Below are positions 53,151-62,297 of a DNA stretch of 64,000 nucleotides, one piece after another. Each line of letters begins with the position of its first letter. Position 1 is the stretch's first letter. The stretch is from assembly GCA_030655135.1 (NCBI GenBank), contig JAURWC010000084.1:248001-312000 (forward strand), given 5' to 3'. The notes below the pieces were generated by a model. That model ran no database searches. It was not told the origin of the DNA and saw only the letters and a list, made by a program, of their open reading frames with translations. A program made the position numbers and the translations under genes. This DNA comes from Hyphomicrobiaceae bacterium (GTDB lineage Bacteria; Pseudomonadota; Alphaproteobacteria; Rhizobiales; Hyphomicrobiaceae).

Positions 53151-53243
53151 CCGCGCCCCCAACAAACGAACTCCCGCCAGCAGAACCATGCAGGCGGGAG
53201 CGAAGCAAGCGTGATTGAGGAACTAGATCTAGGCTTGGAGCCT

Positions 53244-54107
53244 CTAGTGAGCGTTCGCCCAGATGCGCTTCTTGCCCAGCCACAGCAGCACTGTCGTGAC
53301 GAGCAGATACAGCAACACGACCCAGCCCGTGCTCTTGCGGCTGTTGAGCGACGGATCAGATGCCCAGGTCAAATACGCGGCGACGTCTGCCGCATTCTTC
53401 TCAAGGGATCCAGAGCCGTCGGCATACGTCTGGAAGCCCTCTTTGGATAGCGGCGGCGCCATCGCAATTTGATGCCCCGGGAACGCGACGTTGTAATTCA
53501 TGCCGTCAGCCAGTTTCACGCCTGCGGGCGGCTCCTGGTATCCGGTGAGGAGCGCATAAAGGTAGTCCGCCCCGCCTTCCTGGTAGCCGGTCGCAATATC
53601 CTTCGCCATCAGCCAGACGTGCTTTGGCCAGAACGCGCTGTTGTGTACGTTGCGCGCCTTGGCGATGTTCGACAGGTCCGGCGGCAACGCTCCACCCTGT
53701 GCAGCACGCGCCGCCTTGTCGTTCTTGTAGGGCCCAAGCATCGGGTCCGACAGTTTCGCCGGCCGGTCAAACATCTCGCCGGCATCGTTCGGCCCGTCGG
53801 TGATCTGGTTCGGCCACTGCGCCGCCAGCTCTTTGACGGACGCTTCCGGGAACTCAGGCCCGCCTGGCTGCACGAGGTTGCGGAAGTACACACGCTTCAT
53901 GCCATGGCAGGCCGAGCAGACGTCCTTGTAGATCTGGAAGCCGCGCTGCAGCTGCGCCTTATCGTACTGGCCGGTGAGACCGCCGAAGGCCCACGTCTGC
54001 CGGTCGATGTGATGCCCGCCGCCTTCGGCCGCAAAGGCCGGTGCAGATGCGAGCAGCGTGACCGCCGCGAAGCCCAAGCCAAACGTCTTGAACGAGGTCT
54101 TGCTCAT
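53244..54107 (-). CDS. petC: Cytochrome c1 (bc1 complex)
   Basis: 287 residues from ATG 54107 (GGGGATA upstream). A signal peptide ends near AFA-A (residue 27). The covalent heme motif is CSACH (Cys64-Cys67-His68); GHQIAMAPPLS provides the Met ligand. A C-terminal helix (TGWVVLLYLLVTTVLLWLGKK) anchors it in the membrane. It passes electrons from the Rieske protein to soluble cytochrome c. It is the last gene of petABC, 17 bp after petB. A longer upstream frame overlaps petB and is not used. Confidence 0.93.
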   Translation of the reverse strand: MSKTSFKTFGLGFAAVTLLASAPAFAAEGGGHHIDRQTWAFGGLTGQYDKAQLQRGFQIYKDVCSACHGMKRVYFRNLVQPGGPEFPEASVKELAAQWPNQITDGPNDAGEMFDRPAKLSDPMLGPYKNDKAARAAQGGALPPDLSNIAKARNVHNSAFWPKHVWLMAKDIATGYQEGGADYLYALLTGYQEPPAGVKLADGMNYNVAFPGHQIAMAPPLSKEGFQTYADGSGSLEKNAADVAAYLTWASDPSLNSRKSTGWVVLLYLLVTTVLLWLGKKRIWANAH

Positions 54108-54124
54108 TGGTCGTATCCCCGTCC

Positions 54125-55411
54125 TCAACGTTTTTCTGGTGCGGCGGCAGCCGTGGCCGGCGTTATGCCGCCACCCCGCGATGGCCCCAGCACGCTCTCG
54201 GCAATGGATCGCGGCAGCCTGTGCGGCGTTTCGATCAGGCCGACGATCGGCATCACCAGCAGGAAGTGCGCGAAATAGTAGAATGTGAATACGCGCGCCC
54301 AGAACACATAGACGCCCTCTGCCGGCATCGCCCCGAGATAGCCCAGCGCCAGACAGGTGAAGGCGAACAGCCAGAAGAACCACTTATAGATCGGCCGGTA
54401 CTTCGACGAGCGCACGCGGCTGGTATCGAGCCACGGCACGAACACGAGGATCGCGATCGCCGAGAACATTGCGATCACACCGCCCAGCTTTGACGGGATC
54501 GCGCGCAGGATCGCGTAGAACGGCAGGAAGTACCATTCCGGCACGATATGCGGCGGCGTCACCAGCGGGTCCGCCTCGATGTAGTTGTCGGCATGCCCTA
54601 GGTAGTCCGGCATCACAAAAGCGAACCAGGCGAAGACCAGCAGGAATGCAAACAGCCCCACTGCGTCCTTGGCGATCGCGTGCGGGAACATCGGCACCGC
54701 GTCGGCCTTGGTGCGGATGTCGAGACCGGCCGGATTGTTTTGGCCTGCCACGTGCAGCGCCCAAATGTGAAGGATCACCAGGCCGGCAATCACGAACGGC
54801 AGCAGGTAATGCAGCGAGAAGAACCGGTTCAGCGTCGTGCCCGAGACCGAATAGCCGCCCCACAGCCACTGCACGATAGCCGTACCCAGCCCCGGAATGA
54901 GCTCGTTGATCGACGAGAACAGGTTCGTGATCACCGTCACGCCCCAGAAGCTCATCTGCCCCCACGGCAGAGCGTAGCCCATGAACGCCGTCGCCATCAT
55001 CACCAGGAAGATGAGCACGCCCAGGATCCACAGCACCTCGCGCGGTGCCTTGTAGGACCCGTAGTACAGCCCGCGGAAAATGTGAATGTAGACGGCGATG
55101 AAGAACATCGACGCACCGACCGCGTGGAAATTGCGGATCATGTAGCCGTAGTTCACGTCGCGCCGGATGTGTTCGACCGAGTTGAACGCTTCCGCCCCGC
55201 TCGGCTGGTAGTGCATGGCCAGCACCAGCCCCGTGAGGATCTGCGCGGCGAGGCAGAATGAAAGAATGCCGCCGAACGTCCAAAGGTAGTTGAGGTTCCT
55301 CGGCGTCGGAAAATCTACGAAACTGCCGTGCACCAAGCGGGCGACAGGCAGCCGTTCATCCATCCATTTGCCGAAGCGGCTGGTGGGTTTGTAATGCGAC
55401 TCGTGGGCCAT
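54125..55411 (-). CDS. petB: Cytochrome b (bc1 complex)
   Basis: 428 residues from ATG 55411. Eight membrane helices with both bis-His heme sites; [27 protein letters not shown] carries one His of each pair in helix B, and the Qo-site motif PEWY is in [37 protein letters not shown] is the conserved cd-loop region. It oxidises ubiquinol and feeds the Q-cycle. It sits between petA and petC, 14 bp after petA. Confidence 0.95.
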   Translation of the reverse strand: MAHESHYKPTSRFGKWMDERLPVARLVHGSFVDFPTPRNLNYLWTFGGILSFCLAAQILTGLVLAMHYQPSGAEAFNSVEHIRRDVNYGYMIRNFHAVGASMFFIAVYIHIFRGLYYGSYKAPREVLWILGVLIFLVMMATAFMGYALPWGQMSFWGVTVITNLFSSINELIPGLGTAIVQWLWGGYSVSGTTLNRFFSLHYLLPFVIAGLVILHIWALHVAGQNNPAGLDIRTKADAVPMFPHAIAKDAVGLFAFLLVFAWFAFVMPDYLGHADNYIEADPLVTPPHIVPEWYFLPFYAILRAIPSKLGGVIAMFSAIAILVFVPWLDTSRVRSSKYRPIYKWFFWLFAFTCLALGYLGAMPAEGVYVFWARVFTFYYFAHFLLVMPIVGLIETPHRLPRSIAESVLGPSRGGGITPATAAAAPEKR

Positions 55412-55425
55412 GCTGCGCGTCGTCC

Positions 55426-56019
55426 TCAGCCGATTTTGATTTTTGTGTCGGAGATGAACGCATAGGGCGGCACCTCCAGGTTGCGCGGCGCGGGCCCTTT
55501 GCGGATGCGCCCCGAGGTGTCGTAGTGCGAACCATGGCAAGGGCAGAACCAGCCGCCGAACTCGCCGCGCTCATCCCCCATGGACTGGCCCTTGGGGATG
55601 CAGCCGAGATGCGTGCAGATGCCGACAAGCACGAGCCAGTTCGTCTTGCCTTCCTTGACGCGGTTGACGTCATCAGCCGGTGTATCTTCCGGCAGCAAGT
55701 CGTTGCGCGCCGAGTTATCCGGCACCTGATCGCCTTTGACCTCTTCGGCCTTGGCGATCTCTTCCTTCGTACGGTTGCGGATGAATACGGGCTTGCCTCG
55801 CCACATCGCCGTAATCGCCTGGCCCTCCTTGATGGGCGCCAGATCGAGTTCCGTCGATGCCAATGCCTGAGTACTGGCGTCGGGGTTCATTTGCGCCACG
55901 AACGGCCAGAGCGTAGCAGCTGCCCCGACAGCCACGAATGCGTTGCCCGCGATGACGAGAAAATCGCGGCGGGTTGGCTCGTCATCGGCGTGAGATGCCA
56001 CTTCGGCCTCCAAAGGCAT
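55426..56019 (-). CDS. petA: Ubiquinol-cytochrome c reductase iron-sulfur (Rieske) subunit
   Basis: 197 residues from ATG 56019. An N-terminal twin-arginine anchor ([26 protein letters not shown]) is followed by the flexible hinge and the Rieske domain with the 2Fe-2S ligands in CTHLGC and CPCHGSHYD. It receives one electron from ubiquinol at the Qo site and moves to cytochrome c1. No clear ribosome site precedes this ATG, but the longer frame to 56187 reads into non-conserved sequence. It is the first gene of petABC. Confidence 0.93.
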   Translation of the reverse strand: MPLEAEVASHADDEPTRRDFLVIAGNAFVAVGAAATLWPFVAQMNPDASTQALASTELDLAPIKEGQAITAMWRGKPVFIRNRTKEEIAKAEEVKGDQVPDNSARNDLLPEDTPADDVNRVKEGKTNWLVLVGICTHLGCIPKGQSMGDERGEFGGWFCPCHGSHYDTSGRIRKGPAPRNLEVPPYAFISDTKIKIG

Positions 56020-56319
56020 TGGTTGTTCATTGCCGCGAACCGGGCAGCCAACGTGCAGCGCACGACCGGATACCTGATACGCCTTGCGCCGGGCTCTGGA
56101 TGAACCCGGTTTCAAAACGCCCAAGCGGTGGTGCTGCGGCGCGCCCAGTCCCGATGGGCACGCAATCGACCAGTGTTGAAGACGCATTTTCCCGCATCGG
56201 CGTCGGCCACTTTGCCGCTACTCTACGCATCGTTCACAAAACGACTCAAGCCATCGAGCTGCCTACCCAGTTGGGCAATTTGGCGCAGCCCATCCGAGTG
56301 AGGAGATAATCGCGATTCG
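56020..56319. other. 300-bp divergent promoter region, petA / trmL
   Basis: Divergent starts flank this gap, so it should hold both promoters. AGGAG at 56301-56305 is the probable trmL ribosome site although 14 bp from the ATG. I see no palindromic operator or further gene. Confidence 0.4.
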
Positions 56320-56775
56320 ATGCGCCTGGCTCTCTATCAACCCGACATTCCACAGAACACGGGCACGATCCTGCGCCTCGCAGCTTGCCTGGGCGTTGCC
56401 GTCGACGTCATCGGCCCAACAGGATTTGATATGAGCGACAAGGCCCTACGCCGTGCGGCTCTGGATTATCTCGACCATGTCGAACTCACGCGCCACGTCG
56501 ATTGGCCGGCTTTCCTGGCCGCGAGCAACGGCGCCCGAATCGCGCTGATCACGTCGCACGGCTCGCTGTCCTTTACGGAATTCGACTTCAAGCCGGCCGA
56601 CATCATCCTGATGGGCCGTGAATCGGCGGGCGCTCCCGCCAGCGTGCACGAAGCGGCCACGGCCCGGCTGCGCATTCCCATGCGGCCGCAACTTCGATCG
56701 CTGAACCTCGCCGTGGCAACCGGTATCGTTCTGGCCGAGGCCCTGCGTCAGACTGGCGGCTGGCCAACGCAATAA
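56320..56775 (+). CDS. trmL: tRNA (cytidine(34)-2'-O)-methyltransferase TrmL
   Basis: 151 residues, the normal size. SPOUT-fold signatures are MRLALYQPDIPQNTGTILRLAACLGVAVDVIGPTGF, ILMGRESAGAPASVHE and the knot-forming C-terminus IPMRPQLRSLNLAVATGIVLAEALRQ. It methylates the wobble nucleotide of tRNA-Leu isoacceptors. It is divergent from petABC. Its stop codon overlaps the T-run of the terminator of the facing gene. Confidence 0.93.
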   Translation: MRLALYQPDIPQNTGTILRLAACLGVAVDVIGPTGFDMSDKALRRAALDYLDHVELTRHVDWPAFLAASNGARIALITSHGSLSFTEFDFKPADIILMGRESAGAPASVHEAATARLRIPMRPQLRSLNLAVATGIVLAEALRQTGGWPTQ

Positions 56776-56803
56776 AAAACTCCGGCCCCTTGCGGGACCG
56801 GAG
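56774..56803 (-). terminator. Intrinsic terminator of the secreted repeat-protein gene
   Basis: On the minus strand a CTCCGG stem with GG/CC inner pairs (56780-56803, TTGC loop on the plus strand) is followed by TTTTTTATT. It is 27 bp past the stop of the gene at 56831. Confidence 0.75.
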
Positions 56804-56830
56804 CTGTATTCTTGGCAGTCGGCTAGCGGC

Positions 56831-57724
56831 TTACTGCAGGCCGTAAGCGCAAAGATTGACGCGCTTCAGGCTCGGCCGCTTCATCGAAACGATCTCGATC
56901 CGGTCGATCGAACGGGTCCGTCCGCGAACAGAAATCGGTGCCGTTTCGCCGCCCTTGGGGATGTCGGCCCGGATCTGCAGATTGTCCGGCTCGCCATTCG
57001 AGTAGATGATGCGGGCGTCGAGCAGATGGATCTTCTGCCCCTCGGCGCGGAACTTCACGGCCTTGAAGCGGCCGTCGCGGCGCCCGACCGGGATCGTATC
57101 GCGATCTGCACCGAACAATGCCACGCTGCGGCAGCCAAGCTCGACCCATTCAGGCCGTCCGCCCCAACCCGGGCGCGGGCCGGGACCAGGACCGGCGCCT
57201 CGGCGCTCGCCTTCCTTGCCGTAGACTTCGACGACAGCGCGATCATCACGCCAGCGCTTTCCAGTCGAGCGATAGACGAATTCGATGCGGTCGATAGACC
57301 GGTCGCCACCCTTGAGGTCGATCGGACGCGTGCGCTGGCCTTCGCGGATGATCCCGTCGACCCGGAACGACTGACGGTCGTTATTGCCGAATACCACCGT
57401 CATTTCGCGGATTTCGACATCGCCGTTCTTCACGCTGAGAGCAAGGCTCTCGAAGCGGCCCTCGCGCCGTCCTACCCTGACGACATCGCGGTCACCGCGA
57501 AAGCTGACGGACTGCGAGCCGAGCAGCTCCCAATCGCCACCGCCCCGCCGGTCATCGCGCCGGTCATCTCTGCGGTCGTCGCGCCGATCGTCTCTGCGGT
57601 CATCCCGCCGGTCCGAACGGTCTCCGTCACGATCGCGGTCGCGCTGTGCGGACGCTGGTGCGGCCGCGACAGTCAGGGTGATCAATGCTGCGCAGAGCGC
57701 ATTGAACACAAATTTCACTGACAT
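56831..57724 (-). CDS. Secreted protein with Arg/Asp repeat and duplicated beta domain
   Basis: 297 residues from ATG 57724 (GGGAGG ~6 bp upstream). A signal peptide ends at PASA-Q (residue 26). Residues ~27-60 are a charged RDDR tandem repeat. Two related ~95-residue beta domains follow: WELLGSQSVSFRGDRDVVRVGRREGRFESL with SIDRIEFVYRS, and WVELGCRSVALFGADRDTIPVGRRDGRFKAV with SIDRIEIVSMK. A Gly/Pro linker joins them. The domain is a DUF2541-like type by impression only; no function is known. It would act in the periplasm or outside the cell. Confidence 0.75.
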   Translation of the reverse strand: MSVKFVFNALCAALITLTVAAAPASAQRDRDRDGDRSDRRDDRRDDRRDDRRDDRRDDRRGGGDWELLGSQSVSFRGDRDVVRVGRREGRFESLALSVKNGDVEIREMTVVFGNNDRQSFRVDGIIREGQRTRPIDLKGGDRSIDRIEFVYRSTGKRWRDDRAVVEVYGKEGERRGAGPGPGPRPGWGGRPEWVELGCRSVALFGADRDTIPVGRRDGRFKAVKFRAEGQKIHLLDARIIYSNGEPDNLQIRADIPKGGETAPISVRGRTRSIDRIEIVSMKRPSLKRVNLCAYGLQ

Positions 57725-57937
57725 TATTTTCCTCCCAGTACTCAAAAAGCGCGCCGCCTGGCAGCGGCTTCGAACCGGCATCACGGTGCCAAATCTGGCG
57801 ATAGTCAGACTTTACGGCACGCACATGGCGGTTGTGACATAACCGGCATAAGTGCCCCTACAAATTCGCTAGAATGCGCCCGGCCAGCGCCGGCAGATCC
57901 AGAACTGAGGTCCGCCAACCCGATGCGCTGTCGCCAG

Positions 57938-59803
57938 CTACTCCGCCGCCTCGCGCGCCAGGAAGCCGCCCGACTGGCGGGCCCAAAGCTCCGCATAGAG
58001 TCCGCCGCGCGCCAGCAACTCCTTGTGTGAACCCTCCTCCACGATGGCTCCCTGATCCATGATGATCAGCCGGTCCATCGCCGCGATTGTCGACAGCCGG
58101 TGCGCGATCGCGATCACGGTCTTGCCTTCCATCAAGTTGTACAGCTGCTCCTGGATAGCCTGCTCCACCTCGCTGTCGAGCGCGCTCGTCGCCTCGTCGA
58201 GAATGAGGATCGGCGCGTTCTTCAGCAGCACCCGCGCAATGGCGACGCGCTGCCGCTGTCCGCCAGACAGCTTTACGCCGCGCTCGCCGGTGTGCGCCTG
58301 GTATCCCGTGCGCCCGTTCAGATCCTGCAACCCGACGATGAAATCGTGCGCGTGCGCTTTCTTCGCGGCGGCGATCGCCTGCTCCTCGCCGCCGTCCGGC
58401 CGGCCGTAGAGAATGTTTTCCAGCACCGAGCGATGCAGGAGCGACGTATCCTGCGTCACCATGCCGATGGCCGCGCGCAGGCTGTCCTGCGTCACCTTCG
58501 AGACGTCCTGCCCGTCGATCAGTAGCCGGCCGCCGTCCAGATCCCAGAAGCGCATCAGCAGGTTGACCAGCGTCGACTTGCCCGCGCCCGAACGGCCGAC
58601 AAGCCCCACCTTCTCGCCCGGCGCGATCCTCAGCGTCAGGTTCTCGATGATGTGCCCGCGCTTTTCCTGCGGGTTGCGCCCGTAGTTGAAGCGGATGTTC
58701 TCGTAGCGGATCTCACCCTTAGGCACGGTCAGCGCCTTGGCACCCTCCGCGTCCACCACCTTGCGGTCCTTGGCGATGGTGACCAGGCCGTCATGGATCA
58801 CGCCGATCTGTTCAAACAGGCTAGCCGTTTCCCACATGATCCAGTGCGCCATGCCCTGCATGCGCAGCACCAGGCCGATAGCAAACGCGATCGCACCCGT
58901 GGTAACGGCACCGATCGACCACAGCCAGATCGCCGTACCCGTGATCGAGAACAGCAGCATGCAGTTCAGCGTGTTGAGCGTCAGCGTCAGCAGCGTCACC
59001 AGCCGCATCTGGCTCTGCACGGAATCCAGAAATGGCGACATGCCGCCCTGCGCATACGCGTCCTCACGATCCGCATGCGCGAACATCTTCACGGTAGCGA
59101 TGTTGGTGTAGGTATCGACGATGCGCCCCGTCATGACGGAGCGCGCATCCGACTGAACCGTCGAGATCGCACCCAGCTTCGGAATGAAATAGCGCAAGGC
59201 CGCCACGTAGCCCGTGAACCACAGCAGCATCGGCGCCGTCAGGCGCAGATCGCTGACCGCAAACATCAGCAGCGCGCCGGTAAAGTACACGCCGACGTAA
59301 ACGAACACCTCCGTCAGCTTCATCACCATTTCGCGCACGGCAAGCGACGTCTGCATCACCTTGGTGGAAACACGGCCGGCGAAGTCGTCGTTGAAGAATT
59401 CCATCGACTGCCGCAGCACGTAGCGGTGCATCATCCACCGCGTGCGCATGGCGAAGTTGCCCATGATGCCTTGGTGCAGCACGGCTTCGTACCAGAACTT
59501 CAACACCGGAATGACGACGAGCACGACGACGCCCATGCCGAGGAAGAACCAGCCGTGCTCGGAAAACACGGTCTTGGGATCCGTCGTGCCCAGCCAGTCG
59601 ACCAGCCGGCCCAGGAAGGCAAACAGCGACACCTCGATCAATGCCACGACCGCCGCAAGGACGGACGTCCCGAGGATCAGCCAGCGCACCGGCCAAGTGT
59701 AATGCAGGACGAATCCGCGGAAATCCGACGGCGGCCGCACGGCCGGCGCCGGGGGAAACGGATCGAGCCTGGTTTCAAGCCAGCGGAAGACGCGGGCGAA
59801 CAT
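57938..59803 (-). CDS. ABC transporter, fused permease and ATPase (exporter type)
   Basis: 621 residues, GGAGCG upstream. N-terminal six-helix exporter domain (about 40-330), then the ATPase: Walker A GRSGAGKST, signature LSGGQRQRVAIARVLL, Walker B ILILDEATSALD and switch IAHRLSTI. One such protein forms a homodimer. The substrate (lipid, peptide or drug) cannot be told from sequence. The 213-bp gap to the secreted-protein gene shows no feature. It is divergent from hemF; a short AGACCC/GGGTCT hairpin lies at 59815-59830, ahead of its start. Confidence 0.88.
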   Translation of the reverse strand: MFARVFRWLETRLDPFPPAPAVRPPSDFRGFVLHYTWPVRWLILGTSVLAAVVALIEVSLFAFLGRLVDWLGTTDPKTVFSEHGWFFLGMGVVVLVVIPVLKFWYEAVLHQGIMGNFAMRTRWMMHRYVLRQSMEFFNDDFAGRVSTKVMQTSLAVREMVMKLTEVFVYVGVYFTGALLMFAVSDLRLTAPMLLWFTGYVAALRYFIPKLGAISTVQSDARSVMTGRIVDTYTNIATVKMFAHADREDAYAQGGMSPFLDSVQSQMRLVTLLTLTLNTLNCMLLFSITGTAIWLWSIGAVTTGAIAFAIGLVLRMQGMAHWIMWETASLFEQIGVIHDGLVTIAKDRKVVDAEGAKALTVPKGEIRYENIRFNYGRNPQEKRGHIIENLTLRIAPGEKVGLVGRSGAGKSTLVNLLMRFWDLDGGRLLIDGQDVSKVTQDSLRAAIGMVTQDTSLLHRSVLENILYGRPDGGEEQAIAAAKKAHAHDFIVGLQDLNGRTGYQAHTGERGVKLSGGQRQRVAIARVLLKNAPILILDEATSALDSEVEQAIQEQLYNLMEGKTVIAIAHRLSTIAAMDRLIIMDQGAIVEEGSHKELLARGGLYAELWARQSGGFLAREAAE

Positions 59804-60080
59804 GAAGCGCTCCTAGACCCGGCGGGGTCTGATTTGAAGGTCATAAAGACCGGAAAGTACGGCCCGCGAGCGGGTTCACGGAAACGAGACAGCCTGCCAA
59901 AATCTGTCGGGCCCGGAAGCTCCGTTCGGAACTGCGGCCGTGTTGCTATGCCTGCGGCACCAATTTAGTGACGGTGCGGCGCTGGCACAATCGAGGCAAC
60001 CGTCTATACCACGGCTGTCGCGGCAATATCGAGGCGAAGGGCGTCTGCCCAAGAAGCAGACACGTAACCTTGCACTGCCG

Positions 60081-61058
60081 ATGAAAAACGTCTCAAATCA
60101 ATCACATCCTGAAAACGATAAATCCGGAAAACGCCTCGTGTCCCCCACTGAAATCGCCGCCACGCCGCTGCCTGCCGATGGCCAAGATCGCGCCCGCGCC
60201 TGGTTCGAAGACCTGCGCAATCAGATCTGCACCGCCTTTGAGGCCCTGGAGGCCAGCTTGCCGCCGGACGCGCCACTCGGCGACCGACCGGCCGGCAAAT
60301 TCGAACGAACCCCGTGGCAGCGCGCCGACCACACGGGCGTGCCCGGCGGTGGCGGCATGATGAGCATGATCAAGGGCCGCGTGTTCGAGAAAGCCGGCGT
60401 CCACACCTCCACGGTCCATGGCGAATTCGCCCCCGAGTTCCGCGCCCAGATCCCCGGCGCCTCGGAAGATCCGCGCTTCTGGGCATCTGGCATCTCGCTC
60501 ATCGCCCATCCGCAAAATCCCAACGTGCCCGCCGTGCACATGAACACGCGCATGGTGGTCACCAGTAAATGGTGGCTCGGCGGCGGCGCCGACCTGACCC
60601 CCGTGCTCGACCGCCGGCGCACCGATGCCGACACCGACACGCTGGCGTTCCACGCGGCCATGCACGGCGCCTGCGCGCCGCACGCCATCGCCGACTACCC
60701 TCACTTCCGCAAGTGGTGCGAGGAATACTTCTACCTCCCGCATCGCAAGGAAATGCGCGGCGTCGGCGGCATCTTCTACGACTACATCGCCCCCACGCCC
60801 GAGCAGGGCGGCTTCGACGCCGCGCTGGCCCTGACGCAAGACGTCGGCCGCGCCTTCCAGCGCGTGTACCCGATGCTGGTTCGCGGCAACTACACGATGC
60901 CCTGGACTGCCGCCGACCGCGAGGAACAGCTGATCCGCCGCGGCCGCTACGTCGAGTTCAACCTGCTCTACGACCGCGGCACCGTCTTCGGCCTGAAGAC
61001 CGGCGGCAACGTCGACAGCATTTTGTCGTCGCTGCCGCCCGAAGTGAAGTGGCCCTAG
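60081..61058 (+). CDS. hemF: Oxygen-dependent coproporphyrinogen III oxidase
   Basis: 325 residues from ATG 60081; the frame is open upstream to 59940 without conserved sequence. It converts coproporphyrinogen III to protoporphyrinogen IX using O2. The conserved blocks are [89 protein letters not shown] and [34 protein letters not shown]. No other heme gene or FnrL-type site is nearby. The repeat copy C begins 7 bp after its stop. Confidence 0.95.
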   Translation: MKNVSNQSHPENDKSGKRLVSPTEIAATPLPADGQDRARAWFEDLRNQICTAFEALEASLPPDAPLGDRPAGKFERTPWQRADHTGVPGGGGMMSMIKGRVFEKAGVHTSTVHGEFAPEFRAQIPGASEDPRFWASGISLIAHPQNPNVPAVHMNTRMVVTSKWWLGGGADLTPVLDRRRTDADTDTLAFHAAMHGACAPHAIADYPHFRKWCEEYFYLPHRKEMRGVGGIFYDYIAPTPEQGGFDAALALTQDVGRAFQRVYPMLVRGNYTMPWTAADREEQLIRRGRYVEFNLLYDRGTVFGLKTGGNVDSILSSLPPEVKWP

Positions 61059-61064
61059 CCAAAA

Positions 61065-61159
61065 GGGGTCAGACCTCGGTCTGACCCCAGCAACCGGCGC
61101 TCCCGATCATTCGATAAACGGCCCCGGCATCTCAACAGGTCAGACCGACGTCGGACCCT
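61065..61159. repeat. Paired palindromic repeat (REP/BIME-like), copy C
   Basis: Left unit 61065-61088 is identical over 24 bp to the left unit of copy A. The right unit 61137-61159 is inverted and degenerate (AGGTCAGACC-GA-CGTCGGACCCT). A 48-nt spacer separates them. The right unit overlaps the stop codon of the channel-like gene by two bases, and the left unit lies just past the hemF stop, so the element bridges two convergent 3' ends. Confidence 0.75.
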
Positions 61160-62267
61160 ACTTCCCCTCGACCCCGAACCACTTGTCGTGCAACGCCTGA
61201 TACGTTCCGTCTTCGCGGATCGCCAGCAGGGCGCCGTCGACGCGCTTTCGCCATTCGCTGCCGCGCTGGAACACGATGCCGTAGTCCTGCTTGCGGAAGA
61301 CGGAGCCAACCACCTGCGCCCGGCCCTTGCCGTCGGTGTTGGCGTAGTAGAGCAGTACTGGCGAGTCGAACACGACGGCATCCACCTCGCGGTTGAGCAG
61401 CGCGCCATAGGCGTCCGTGATCTTTTCATACGGTTTCATCTGCGACCGCAGCTCTTCCAGATACGTCGCCGAAGTCGAGCCCTTGATCGTCCCGACCTTC
61501 TTACCCGGCAGATCTTCCGGTCCGTTGATGGCCCCCTGGATCTGTTCCACGGTCAGCGTCGCCGTCAACTGCGCCGTGTAGTACGCCACGAAGATCACGC
61601 CGACGAACATCCACAGGATGGCAAAGATCCGCCCCACCCAACTGCGCGGCATCGACTCGCCCTGCGTCGCCAGCGTTCCAGCCGCCCACCACAGCGCGTG
61701 CAGAATACCCGGATAGTAGGGCTCGCCCGCGGGCACGATGCCGTCGGGATGCTTCCGCTCCAGCCACCACACGATATGAGCTGGAATGATGATCAGCAGC
61801 GCGGCAATGCCCAGCCACACCAGCGCCGCTTTCGAAAACACCGACCGCAACAAGCCGCCGAGCGGATTGGGCGGCCCACCGCCACCATCGCCGCGCACCA
61901 GGATCTGCAAGCCGCTGTCCATCATCGGCTGGGAGAAGTCGAGCACCTTGTCGCGCTCGGCCGTGACCGAGATCGCCGCGATGCCAAGATCGGCCTGCTG
62001 CGACTTCACGAGTTCAAGGAGCGACGGCACGTCTTTGGCGAAGACGAATTCCGTCTCGATTTTCAGCCGGTCGGCTATGGCGCGCCACAGATCGATGCTG
62101 AACCCCGTCAGCTCGCCCTTCTTCTCGACGACGAACGGCTCCAACACGCGCGTGGCGACCTTGAGCTTTTGCGGCTCCTGCGCCGATACCACCTGCGCCG
62201 AAACCTGAGCTGTCATCGGCAGCGCCAGCATCAAGACAGCCGTCAGCGCCAACAGAAATCTAAGCAT
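61158..62267 (-). CDS. Ionotropic-glutamate-receptor-like channel/substrate-binding protein
   Basis: 369 residues. After a signal peptide (~1-24) comes a split periplasmic binding domain. Lobe 1 (~35-125) has the carboxylate-binding Arg105 in ISVTAERDKVLDFSQP. A membrane module follows: M1 ~147-168, a re-entrant pore segment ~185-203 and M2 ~211-232. Lobe 2 then resumes with the amine-site Asp301 (VVFDSPV). The YTAQLTATLTVEQ segment after M2 parallels the SYTANLAAF motif of animal glutamate receptors. The pore reads WWAAGTLATQGE and lacks the TVGYG potassium filter of GluR0. AGGGCGG upstream supports the start. Ligand and ion are unknown. Confidence 0.85.
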   Translation of the reverse strand: MLRFLLALTAVLMLALPMTAQVSAQVVSAQEPQKLKVATRVLEPFVVEKKGELTGFSIDLWRAIADRLKIETEFVFAKDVPSLLELVKSQQADLGIAAISVTAERDKVLDFSQPMMDSGLQILVRGDGGGGPPNPLGGLLRSVFSKAALVWLGIAALLIIIPAHIVWWLERKHPDGIVPAGEPYYPGILHALWWAAGTLATQGESMPRSWVGRIFAILWMFVGVIFVAYYTAQLTATLTVEQIQGAINGPEDLPGKKVGTIKGSTSATYLEELRSQMKPYEKITDAYGALLNREVDAVVFDSPVLLYYANTDGKGRAQVVGSVFRKQDYGIVFQRGSEWRKRVDGALLAIREDGTYQALHDKWFGVEGK

Positions 62268-62297
62268 ATCCGCCCTCGTCCTGAATTGCTGCGCGCC

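Noticed and set aside
57540-57625. Short tandem repeats resembling a CRISPR or direct-repeat array
   Set aside because: The period is about 12 nt with no spacers, and it encodes the RDDR stretch of the secreted protein in frame.
59815-59830. AGACCC/GGGTCT hairpin as a further copy of the palindromic repeat
   Set aside because: Only six bases of each arm match, the order is reversed and there is no partner; more likely an unrelated hairpin.
58652-59968. Long frame antisense to the ABC transporter
   Set aside because: The translation is composed of Arg/His/Asp runs and mirrors the codon bias of the exporter gene on the other strand.
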